Below are positions 1 through 5,030 of a stretch of DNA of 5,324 nt, piece after piece. Source of the stretch: Elstera litoralis. GTDB taxonomy: Bacteria; Pseudomonadota; Alphaproteobacteria; Elsterales; Elsteraceae. Position 1 is the stretch's first letter, and each line of letters opens with the position of its first letter. The notes below the pieces were generated by a model. It had not been told where the DNA came from. It was given only the letters and a program-made list of their open reading frames with translations, and did no database searches. The stretch covers positions 1 to 5,324 of the forward strand of contig NZ_LAJY01000575.1 of the NCBI RefSeq assembly GCF_000963705.1, given 5' to 3'. A program made the position numbers and the translations under genes.

Positions 1-427
1 CGAAACCCCGGAACACGATATCGCCGCCATCCTGCGCCACGGCAGGGCGCACGCGCGCGTCGAGTAATTCCTTGATCTGATGCACGATGGGGGCGTCTTC
101 TTCGGCAAACTCTTCGTCTTCGGCTTGCTCGGCATCATCAAGATCGTGCAGCACCGGCGCGCCGGACAGGAAATGATCCATGATCGCCGCCATCACGATG
201 GATTTCAGCACCGACCATTCTTCGTCGCCCGATTTGGTGACGGTGACGAAATCATCGCCCAAATACACACCAACAACGCCCGGCAGCGTAAACAAACGCT
301 CGGCCAAGGGCGAGGAGGTTGCTTCAGCGGCGGAGACGAAATCCACACTGCCGCGCCCCAAGACCGGACGCCCCGGCAGGAACTTCAAAGTTGCGGGATT
401 GGGCGTGGCTTCGGTCTGAATGAACAT
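1..427 (-). CDS. nfu: Nfu-type iron-sulfur cluster scaffold/carrier protein (partial, C-terminus beyond left edge)
   Basis: The visible 142 residues begin MFIQTEATPNPATLKFLPG, the hallmark opening of the Nfu_N domain found in mitochondrial NFU1 and alphaproteobacterial homologues. That domain spans about residues 1-88 and includes VYLGDDFVTVTK at 54-65. An acidic linker follows (98-112), then the start of the NifU C-terminal domain: IKELLDARVRPAVAQDGGD, about 118-136. The CxxC motif that binds the 4Fe-4S cluster should lie just past the left edge. Family members are usually near 185 residues, so about 45 are missing. Nfu proteins receive a cluster from the Suf or Isc machinery and pass it to target apoproteins such as lipoate synthase (family knowledge). 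The ATG at 427 follows a GAGGGA Shine-Dalgarno at good spacing. The gene lies 100 bp downstream of cysK on the same strand, and a palindrome fills much of that gap. Confidence 0.93.
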   Translation of the reverse strand, partial: MFIQTEATPNPATLKFLPGRPVLGRGSVDFVSAAEATSSPLAERLFTLPGVVGVYLGDDFVTVTKSGDEEWSVLKSIVMAAIMDHFLSGAPVLHDLDDAEQAEDEEFAEEDAPIVHQIKELLDARVRPAVAQDGGDIVFRGF

Positions 428-459
428 GGCTGGTCCCTCGGGTGAGCGCGCCGGGTGTC

Positions 460-497
460 CGGCGGGATATGGGACTAATTTGGTCCTACTCCCGCCG
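460..497. promoter_or_regulatory. 38-bp imperfect palindrome upstream of nfu; candidate operator or hairpin
   Basis: Outer arms CGGCGGGA (460-467) and TCCCGCCG (490-497) are perfect reverse complements. Inner arms GGAC (472-475) and GTCC (483-486) flank an AT-rich centre. The core GACTAATTTGGTC matches 12 of 13 positions of the core of the Escherichia coli IscR type 1 site, GACTRWWWYAGTC, as I recall that consensus. The flanks match poorly. It lies 33 bp upstream of the nfu start and 30 bp beyond the cysK stop. No U-run follows on the minus strand, so a simple intrinsic terminator is not well supported. It could be an Rrf2/IscR-type operator, a cysK 3' hairpin, or both. Confidence 0.45.
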
Positions 498-527
498 AAA
501 GGCAAGCCCCTCTGGTTAACAGTGATC

Positions 528-1484
528 TTATTCCAGCCCGTCGAACAACGCGGTCGAGAGGTAGCGCTCGGCGAAGGACGGGATGATGACCAGAATACGC
601 TTGCCCTTATTCTCGGGCCGGGCACCCAGTTCCAAGGCCGCTGCCAGCGCCGCGCCCGAGGAAATACCGACCGGCAGGCCTTCGATGCGGGCGACATCGC
701 GCGCCGTGCGGAAGGCGGTGTCGTTGCCGATACGGATCACCTCGTCGATGATCTTCGTATCGAGAATGCCGGGCACGAAGCCCGCGCCGATGCCTTGAAT
801 TTTATGGGGGCCGGGCTGGCCACCGGACAGCACGGGGCTATCTTCCGGCTCGACCGCGACGATCTTCACGTTCGGCAGCTTGGCTTTCAGCACGGAGCCC
901 AGGCCGGTAATCGTGCCGCCAGTGCCAACGCCGCTGACGATGAAATCAACCTTGCCCTCGGTATCGGCCAGAATTTCTTCCGCCGTGGTATGGCGATGCA
1001 CTTCAGGGTTGGCCGGGTTTTCGAACTGTTGCAGCATCACCGCGTTCGGATCATTCGCCACAATCTCATTCGCCTGGGCAATCGCGCCCTTCATGCCCTG
1101 CGCCGCTGGCGTAAGCCGCAGTTCCGCGCCGAGCAAGCGCAGCATCTTGCGCCGCTCCACCGACATGGATTCGGGCATGGTCAGGATCAGCTTATAGCCC
1201 TTGGCCGCCGCGACGAAGGCCAGCGCGATGCCGGTATTGCCGGAAGTCGGCTCCACCAGGGTCGCGCCCGGCTTCAAGCGCCCATCGCGCTCGGCGGCTT
1301 CCACCATCGCAAGGCCGATGCGGTCTTTCACCGAGGCGAGCGGATTGAAGAACTCCAGCTTTGCCAGAATCTCCGCCTCGACCTTCCGGTCCGCCGCGAG
1401 CTTCGAGACGCGGACAATCGGCGTCGCGCCGATGGTATCGAGAATGCTGTCGTAAATGCGATTGCGGAACGGGCTGGCGGACAT
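528..1484 (-). CDS. cysK: Cysteine synthase A (O-acetylserine sulfhydrylase)
   Basis: This PLP enzyme makes L-cysteine and acetate from O-acetylserine and sulfide in the cytoplasm, the last step of assimilatory cysteine synthesis. Using the ATG at 1484 it has 318 residues, normal for CysK. Visible motifs are NPLASVKDRIG with the PLP Schiff-base lysine K53, the substrate-binding loop TSGNTG (80-85), the phosphate-binding GVGTGGT (185-191), IGAGFVP (232-238), and SSG (275-277) whose serine contacts the PLP pyridine nitrogen. It ends ERYLSTALFDGLE, typical of CysK rather than cystathionine beta-synthase. An in-frame codon at 1511 would add nine residues, but GGGGAGA sits about six bases before the 1484 ATG, which decides the start. 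The last segment reads SFAERY where many homologues have GERY, a mild change. Transcription probably starts from the promoter at 1528-1556. Upstream is an Rrf2-family regulator and downstream nfu. Confidence 0.97.
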   Translation of the reverse strand: MSASPFRNRIYDSILDTIGATPIVRVSKLAADRKVEAEILAKLEFFNPLASVKDRIGLAMVEAAERDGRLKPGATLVEPTSGNTGIALAFVAAAKGYKLILTMPESMSVERRKMLRLLGAELRLTPAAQGMKGAIAQANEIVANDPNAVMLQQFENPANPEVHRHTTAEEILADTEGKVDFIVSGVGTGGTITGLGSVLKAKLPNVKIVAVEPEDSPVLSGGQPGPHKIQGIGAGFVPGILDTKIIDEVIRIGNDTAFRTARDVARIEGLPVGISSGAALAAALELGARPENKGKRILVIIPSFAERYLSTALFDGLE

Positions 1485-1515
1485 AGAGGGTCTCCCCGAG
1501 AGATTTATCAAATTA

Positions 1516-1541
1516 CGATGTTATTTGATTATATAACATCG
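1516..1541. promoter_or_regulatory. Perfect inverted repeat over the cysK promoter; candidate Rrf2-type operator
   Basis: Arms CGATGTTAT (1516-1524) and ATAACATCG (1533-1541) are perfect 9-bp reverse complements separated by 8 bp. The site is strikingly AT-rich in a GC-rich window. The spacer plus the first base of the right arm contains the -10 hexamer of the cysK promoter, so a bound protein would block RNA polymerase. Spacing and symmetry suit a winged-helix dimer, and the nearest regulator gene, of the Rrf2 family, ends 12 bp away. Binding by that protein is inferred. A hairpin in RNA is less likely to be the main role because the likely transcription start falls inside the repeat. Confidence 0.7.
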
Positions 1542-1556
1542 CCTGACAAATGTTAA
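1528..1556 (-). promoter_or_regulatory. sigma70-type promoter of cysK
   Basis: On the minus strand TTAACA (1556-1551, 5 of 6 matches to TTGACA) is followed after exactly 17 bases by TATAAT (1533-1528, perfect). The -35 overlaps the TAA stop codon of the upstream Rrf2-family gene. Transcription would start near 1521, giving a leader of about 37 bases before the cysK ATG. cysK can therefore be expressed independently of the coaBC-dut-regulator operon. Confidence 0.75.
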
Positions 1557-2005
1557 ATGGTGAAATCGACAATCGCCGCTGCGTGGGCGGGGATTCCGGC
1601 GGCGCGGGAGCGCTCGCACAGGTCTTCCAGCGTGATCGATTCGAGCCGCGCCATCACTTCGGCGGTAAGCTCAATCCACAGCGGCTGCACAACGCGCGTA
1701 CCGAGATCGGACGTGCTGGCTTCCGGCCCTTCATTCTCCTCCTCGCCGGTGACGAGGCGGATGATTTCGCCCAAGGTGATGCGCCGCCGCTCGCGCGCCA
1801 GCCGGTAGCCGCCGCGCGGCCCGCGCACGCCCGCCAGAATCCCAGCGCGGGTGAGCTGCTGCAAAATCGGCTCCAGCGAGCGCTTCGGAATGCCTTGCCG
1901 GGTGGTGATATCACCCGATTGCACGGTGGTGCCCCCGGCGTGATAGGCGATATCCAGCACGGCTTCGATGGCGAGCAGGGTTTTGCGCGGCAGACCGAGC
2001 ATCAT
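1553..2005 (-). CDS. Rrf2-family transcriptional regulator (IscR/CymR-like, lacks the IscR cysteine cluster)
   Basis: This 150-residue protein has the Rrf2 winged-helix fold. An N-terminal helix (LPRKTLLAIEAVLDIAYHAG) is followed by the helix-turn-helix around 28-58, with ITTRQGIPKRSLEPILQQL carrying the recognition helix. The wing is VRGPRGGYRLA (60-70), the family signature, and a dimerisation helix lies around 105-128. E. coli IscR binds its cluster through three cysteines near 92-104. That region here (GPEASTSD) has none, and the only cysteine is C130. It may sense something other than a classical IscR cluster, or use an atypical ligand set. Rrf2 members control Fe-S, cysteine, nitric oxide or iron responses; the cysK neighbour suggests sulfur or cysteine control, by inference. 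Two adjacent ATGs (2005 and 2002) follow AAAGGA; the second has more usual spacing, giving 149 residues. The gene starts 8 bp after dut. Confidence 0.93.
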   Translation of the reverse strand: MMLGLPRKTLLAIEAVLDIAYHAGGTTVQSGDITTRQGIPKRSLEPILQQLTRAGILAGVRGPRGGYRLARERRRITLGEIIRLVTGEEENEGPEASTSDLGTRVVQPLWIELTAEVMARLESITLEDLCERSRAAGIPAHAAAIVDFTI

Positions 2006-2013
2006 CGTGTCCT

Positions 2014-2481
2014 TTAAGCGGAAGGGGTTGCAGCAAGGCCCGTGGAGCCGAAGCCGCCCGCGCCGCGCGCGGTTTCGTCCAAGCTCGCAACCGGGGTCAG
2101 CGCCGCGCGAGTGACGGGCGCGAGCAGGAACTGGGCGATGCGCATGCCCCGCTCCACAACAAATGGCTGATCGCCGTGATTGATGAGGATCACCTGAACC
2201 TCACCGCGATAATCGGCGTCGATGGTGCCCGGCGCATTCAACACGGTGACGCCGTTCTTTGCGGCAAGGCCCGAACGCGGGCGCACCTGGCCTTCAAACC
2301 CCGCCGGAATGGCGAAGGCAAGCCCGGTCGGCACGAGCGCGCGTTTGCCCGGCGCGAGCGTGATCGGCTCGGCAATAGCGGCGAGCAGATCGAAGGCCGC
2401 TGCCCCTTCCGTGGCATAGGCGGGCAAGGGCAAATCGGCCCCGTGGGGCAGACGCAGCACGGGCAATTGGGTTGAGGTCAT
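2014..2481 (-). CDS. dut: Deoxyuridine 5'-triphosphate nucleotidohydrolase (dUTPase)
   Basis: This homotrimeric cytoplasmic enzyme hydrolyses dUTP to dUMP and pyrophosphate, keeping uracil out of DNA and supplying dUMP for thymidylate synthesis. It has 155 residues, the normal size. All five trimeric dUTPase motifs are present: motif I EGAAAFDLLA (25-34), motif II RPRSGLA (67-73), motif III GTIDADYRGE (85-94) with catalytic aspartate D88, motif IV RGMRIAQFLLAP (111-122), and the glycine-rich motif V RGAGGFGSTG (139-148) that closes over the phosphates. An in-frame TTG at 2484 is possible, but the ATG at 2481 is preferred because its A is also the last base of the coaBC stop (TGATG), the classic translational coupling overlap. 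The Rrf2-family gene follows after 8 bp, and its Shine-Dalgarno overlaps the dut stop codon. Confidence 0.97.
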   Translation of the reverse strand: MTSTQLPVLRLPHGADLPLPAYATEGAAAFDLLAAIAEPITLAPGKRALVPTGLAFAIPAGFEGQVRPRSGLAAKNGVTVLNAPGTIDADYRGEVQVILINHGDQPFVVERGMRIAQFLLAPVTRAALTPVASLDETARGAGGFGSTGLAATPSA

Positions 2482-3088
2482 CAAGCGTCTCTCAAAGTCG
2501 AAAAATAGGTGGCGACCGTCTGCGTCAGGCGATAGGCCGCCTCGGTTTTGGTCGCATGCGGCCAGGTCTCGATGCCGCCTGCGGTCACGAGGTTCAGGCT
2601 GGTGTAATCGCCGCCGAAGGTGCCCGTGGCGGGGCTTACGTCATTCGCGAGAATCCAGTCGCAGCCCTTGCGCAGGCGCTTGGCAACGGCGTGTTCCAGC
2701 ACTTTTTCGGTTTCGGCGGCAAAGCCCACCACCAGCGCCGGGCGCTGGGCGTGGTGGGCCACGGTTTTCAGAATATCCGGGTTCTCGGTGAGCTGAAGCG
2801 CGGGCGGCGCATCACCGCTTTTCTTCAGCTTCTGCTCGGCGGCCGACGCAATGCGCCAGTCGGCCACCGCCGCCGCGCCGACGAAAAGATCGGCGGGCAG
2901 CGCCGCTTCCACCGCGTCCAGCATCTGCTGCGCGCTTTCGACGGGCTTGAGAAGCACCCCGGCGGGCGTCGGCTCCTGGGTCGGGCCGGAGACGAGGGTG
3001 ACGCGCATCCCCGCCGCCGCCAGCGCCCCCGCAATCGCATGGCCCTGCTTGCCCGACGAGCGGTTGGCGATATAGCGCACCGGATCGA

Positions 3089-3091
3089 TGG
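3089..3091 (-). other. Frameshift site 2 in coaBC: one base missing
   Basis: On the minus strand the middle frame reads up to TSGPTHEP and then loses homology (SIRCAISPT), while the next frame resumes with a perfect DPVRYIANRSSGKQG. The DNA reads GAG CC then ATCGATCCGGTGCGC. Adding one base after CC gives HEPIDPVRY, the conserved CoaB sequence. A collapsed run of three C would explain it. Confidence 0.88.
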
Positions 3092-3506
3092 CTCATGGGT
3101 GGGACCGGAGGTGACAATCGCATGCTTGCCGACCAAGGACTGCAGGGGCGTATGGGCAAGAAACGCCGCTTCCAGCGCCGCCAGCAACTCGGGCACTTCC
3201 ACCAGCCGCCCGGAGCCGACCTCGCCGCAGGCCAAATCCCCCGCCGCTGGACCAATTACAGTAACGCCGCGTGATTTAAGCGTGGCGAGATTCGCTTGGG
3301 TCGCCGCGTGCTGCCACATGAAGAGATTCATCGACGGCGCAATCAGCACCGGCTTGTCGGTGGCCAGCAGCGCCGTGGTCGCCAGATCGTCGGCAATCCC
3401 GGCGGCCATTTTGGCCATCAGATTGGCGGTTGCGGGGGCGACCAACACCAAATCGGCCTCGCGGCTCAGGCGGATGTGCCCCATCTCGCTCTCGTCGGTC
3501 AGCGAG

Positions 3507-3511
3507 AAAAA
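3507..3511 (-). other. Frameshift site 1 in coaBC: one extra base in a homopolymer
   Basis: On the minus strand GAACTTTTTCTCGCTGACC gives QELFLADRR in the first frame, which then loses homology. Removing one T from the T5 run gives QELFSLTDESEMGHIRL, restoring the CoaC catalytic-histidine segment. The run is A5 on the plus strand. This shift is opposite in sign to the one near 3090, so the two cancel outside the interval between them. Confidence 0.88.
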
Positions 3512-3775
3512 GTTCTTGATAGACCTTATTTTCGGACAGAGCCGCCACCGACAAGGGGGTAACGAACTGCGCCCCGGCCTCGGTCAGCACGCAGCGCACA
3601 TCGACGCCGCGATCGCGCAGACGGCGAATCAGCTCCAACACCTTATAGGCGGCAATTCCCCCGCCGATGATGAGTAGTAGCCTTTTTCCCGACAGCATCT
3701 GTTTGACCAATTAAAGGACAAGATGGATCTGGAAAATGAGATAGTTTGGCTAAGAGCGCAAGGGGAATCCACTCA

Positions 3776-3790
3776 GGGCACAAAGCGCCC
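3776..3790 (-). terminator. Short GC hairpin downstream of the ribbon-helix-helix gene; weak terminator candidate
   Basis: On the minus strand GGGCGC, loop UUU, GUGCCC forms a 6-bp stem with one G-U pair, about 35 bases after the stop at 3825. No U-tract follows, so Rho-independent termination is doubtful. The rest of the 126-bp gap before coaBC (3699-3824) must hold the coaBC promoter if the gene is transcribed separately, but I see no convincing -35/-10 pair there. Confidence 0.3.
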
Positions 3791-3824
3791 TTCCCATCAA
3801 CCATCCGCGAGCAAATTACAGAGA

Positions 3825-4169
3825 CTATGCAGAAACGTGATGATCCAGGCTACGGTTGGCAGAAAGCCCGCGCAGCGGCAAGCGCCGGTCAGTGGAAATC
3901 GAGCCGTTCAGTTGCAGGCTGAGATACCGCGCGCAGCAAACCCGCAGGAAGGACGTGAAATTCCCCACCTCCTCCCTGCTTTCGGTGAGTTCATCGTAAA
4001 GGCGCGTGATGAGTTGCGCGATGGTCAGCCGGTCGCGCGCAGCGATTTCTTCCAGGACGGACCAGAAGAGTTTTTCCAGGCGCAGGCTGGTAGAAACCCC
4101 GCCGAGACGCAAGGACCGGGCTTCGGCCTCCCACAGGGCCGGATCGGCATTCACGAAAATCTCGCACAT
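3825..4169 (-). CDS. Small ribbon-helix-helix domain protein (RHH_4-like), putative DNA-binding
   Basis: The predicted protein has 114 residues. Its centre, RSLRLGGVSTSLRLEKLFW followed by SVLEEIAARDRLTIAQLITRLYDEL (about 18-62), matches the RHH_4 pattern of alphaproteobacterial ribbon-helix-helix proteins: a short strand (VSTSLRL) that would pair across a dimer and contact the DNA major groove, then two helices. A further helix, FTSFLRVCCARYLSLQL (about 71-87), with two adjacent cysteines C78 and C79, completes the conserved part. The C-terminal tail is basic and poorly conserved in style. The open frame continues upstream to 4463, but that extension is arginine- and tryptophan-rich shadow sequence over the DJ-1 gene. 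The ATG at 4169 follows GGGAGGG and gives a plausible start. Regulatory target unknown; autoregulation is common for such small proteins but not shown here. It lies 62 bp after the DJ-1 gene. Confidence 0.88.
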   Translation of the reverse strand: MCEIFVNADPALWEAEARSLRLGGVSTSLRLEKLFWSVLEEIAARDRLTIAQLITRLYDELTESREEVGNFTSFLRVCCARYLSLQLNGSISTDRRLPLRGLSANRSLDHHVSA

Positions 4170-4193
4170 CGGGCGATCCCTCCCGCCGGGGTT

Positions 4194-4223
4194 GGCCCCT
4201 GGGCTACGATTGTGCCAGGGGCC
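4194..4223. repeat. 9-bp inverted repeat between the DJ-1-family and ribbon-helix-helix genes
   Basis: Perfect arms GGCCCCTGG (4194-4202) and CCAGGGGCC (4215-4223) are separated by 12 bases. The element begins 8 bases beyond the DJ-1 stop codon in the minus direction and ends 24 bases before the ribbon-helix-helix ATG. In RNA it would be a stable GC hairpin, but no U-run follows on either strand. It may stabilise the 3' end of the DJ-1 message, attenuate readthrough, or be an operator for the ribbon-helix-helix gene. Confidence 0.55.
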
Positions 4224-4231
4224 GGACCAGC

Positions 4232-4813
4232 TTAGCCGTGCTGGACGGTCACGCCAAGGACAGTGAGGAACTGGGCGATCCAGGCCGGATGCGCGGGCCA
4301 GGCTGGCGCCGTGACCAACAGCCCATCCGTGACCGCGCCGTCGATAGCGATATCGGCATAGGTGCCGCCCGCAAGTTCGACTTCGGGGCGGCAAGCGGGG
4401 TAGGCTGAGCAGGTCTTGCCCGTCAACACCCCAGCAGCCGCCAAAAGCTGCGGGCCGTGGCAAATGGCGGCAATCGGCTTGCCCGCCGCCACAAAGCCTT
4501 GCACGAGCGCGATCACCGCCGCATCAAGCCGCAGATATTCCGGCGCGCGCCCGCCCGGAATGACCAGCGCGTCGAAATCTTCAACCTTCGTCGCCGCAAA
4601 ATCGGCATTCAGCGCAAAATTATGGCCGCGCTTTTCGGAATAGGTCTGCGCCCCCTCGAAATCGTGAATCGCGGTCGCAACGCTATCGCCCGGCTTTTTA
4701 CCGGGGCAGACCGCCTTCACCGTGAGCCCAACGGCGGCCAGCGCCTGAAACGGTACCATCACTTCGTAATCTTCGACGTAATCGCCGACGATAAACAGAA
4801 TCCGCTTTGCCAT
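4232..4813 (-). CDS. DJ-1/PfpI-family protein, resembling plant DJ-1D (glyoxalase III / deglycase type)
   Basis: The 193-residue protein is a single class I glutamine amidotransferase-like domain. Key residues are E14 in GDYVEDYEVMVPFQAL (10-25), the nucleophile-elbow cysteine C118 followed by H119 in AAICHGPQLLAAAG (115-128), and IPGGRAPEYLRL (85-96). The stretches CPGKKPGD, TAIHDFEGAQTYSEK, GHNFALNADF and TAPAWPAHPAWI closely resemble each repeat of Arabidopsis DJ-1D as I recall it, more than classical PfpI proteases. Such proteins convert methylglyoxal to lactate without glutathione, or act on glycated substrates; the deglycase claim is disputed in the literature. A role in carbonyl stress defence is therefore likely but unproven. 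The ATG at 4813 is chosen over an upstream in-frame codon at 4867 because GGGAGA lies seven bases before it and the fold begins at once (AKRILFIVG). It is divergent from the gene at 5031. Confidence 0.94.
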   Translation of the reverse strand: MAKRILFIVGDYVEDYEVMVPFQALAAVGLTVKAVCPGKKPGDSVATAIHDFEGAQTYSEKRGHNFALNADFAATKVEDFDALVIPGGRAPEYLRLDAAVIALVQGFVAAGKPIAAICHGPQLLAAAGVLTGKTCSAYPACRPEVELAGGTYADIAIDGAVTDGLLVTAPAWPAHPAWIAQFLTVLGVTVQHG

Positions 4814-5030
4814 CACATTTTCTCCCGAACGATCTTTATTGAGATGAGGCCGATTGTTTCGGCTCATTTCAGCCTAGGCCGATCCTCCCGCAGGCGGGTG
4901 GTACAGGCATAACACACGCCTCCCCTGCACAGGCTTACGGGCGGGTTACCGAAAATTCAGTGGCGCACCCTGCCGGGTTGCGGCACTACTCCTTCTCTCG
5001 ATAGTCGTTTTGAGCGTGGGGTTTCCGGTG
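4814..5030. promoter_or_regulatory. Divergent intergenic region between the DJ-1-family gene and the UDP-glucuronate decarboxylase gene
   Basis: These 217 bases must carry the promoters of both divergent genes, but I see no close match to a sigma70 -35/-10 pair. The region is rich in short symmetries: AGGCCGAT occurs twice (4847-4854 and 4876-4883, 29 bp apart), TGAG-G-CCG (4845-4852) pairs with CGGCTCA (4860-4866), GCCTAGGC (4872-4879) is a perfect palindrome, and CCCGC/GCGGG (4887-4898) is a tight inverted repeat. A longer hairpin is listed separately. No credible coding sequence is seen. Confidence 0.5.
4959..4987 (+). other. Interrupted hairpin upstream of the UDP-glucuronate decarboxylase gene
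   Basis: AGTG (4959-4962) pairs with CACT (4984-4987), CGCA (4964-4967) with TGCG (4979-4982), and CCC (4968-4970) with GGG (4975-4977). A G-G mismatch, one bulged T and the loop TGCC complete the 11-bp stem. It lies 43 bp before the ATG at 5031, so it could be a leader RNA structure or a protein-binding dyad. No U-tract follows. Confidence 0.4.

Larger units (their letters stand above)
2481..3698 (-). pseudogene. coaBC: Bifunctional phosphopantothenoylcysteine decarboxylase / phosphopantothenate-cysteine ligase, reading frame broken by two compensating indels
   Basis: CoaBC makes 4'-phosphopantetheine for coenzyme A: CoaB joins 4'-phosphopantothenate to cysteine using CTP, and the flavoprotein CoaC decarboxylates the product. 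As read, the protein lies in three pieces: 3698 to about 3507, about 3507 to 3090, and about 3089 to 2481. Correcting one extra and one missing base gives 405 residues, the normal length. The restored CoaC half has GGGIAAYK (12-19), catalytic H74 in MGHI, PATAN (88-92), PSMNLFMW (121-128) and C157 in ACGEVGSG. The CoaB half has TSGPTHEPIDPVRY (196-209), ANRSSGKQG (211-219), KLKK (290-293) and ANDVS (351-355). The ATG at 3698 is chosen over a TTG at 3710; its Shine-Dalgarno is weak. The gene is normally essential and every piece is well conserved, so sequence error is likelier than decay. It overlaps dut by one base. Confidence 0.93.

Noticed and set aside
460..497. Intrinsic terminator of cysK
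   Set aside because: The symmetry would give a stable hairpin, but no U-tract follows on the minus strand, so it is listed as an operator or hairpin candidate rather than a terminator.
420..1556. Long plus-strand open frame of 378 codons antisense to cysK
   Set aside because: It mirrors cysK codon structure in GC-rich DNA, with composition rich in R, H, G and Q and no recognisable domain. cysK on the other strand is unambiguous.
3089..3511. Programmed ribosomal frameshifting in coaBC
   Set aside because: It would need one +1 and one -1 event in the same message. No standard slippery heptamer with a downstream structure is evident, and I know of no such recoding in this family. Indel errors explain it more simply.
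2472..3677. Plus-strand open frame of 401 codons opposite coaBC
   Set aside because: It is the complement shadow of coaBC. Its length and uninterrupted state look tempting because coaBC itself is frameshifted, but the translation has no recognisable domain while all three coaBC pieces match the enzyme.
3723..4235. Plus-strand open frame starting at an ATG with a good AAAGGA ribosome binding site
   Set aside because: The first 100 bases are not overlapped by another gene, but the rest is antisense to the ribbon-helix-helix gene and the protein is low in recognisable structure. The good ribosome binding site is probably coincidental.
4170..4463. N-terminal extension of the ribbon-helix-helix gene to 4463
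   Set aside because: The added residues are shadow-like (rich in R, W, P and G) and overlap the DJ-1-family gene in another frame. The ATG at 4169 has a strong ribosome binding site and begins just before the conserved domain.
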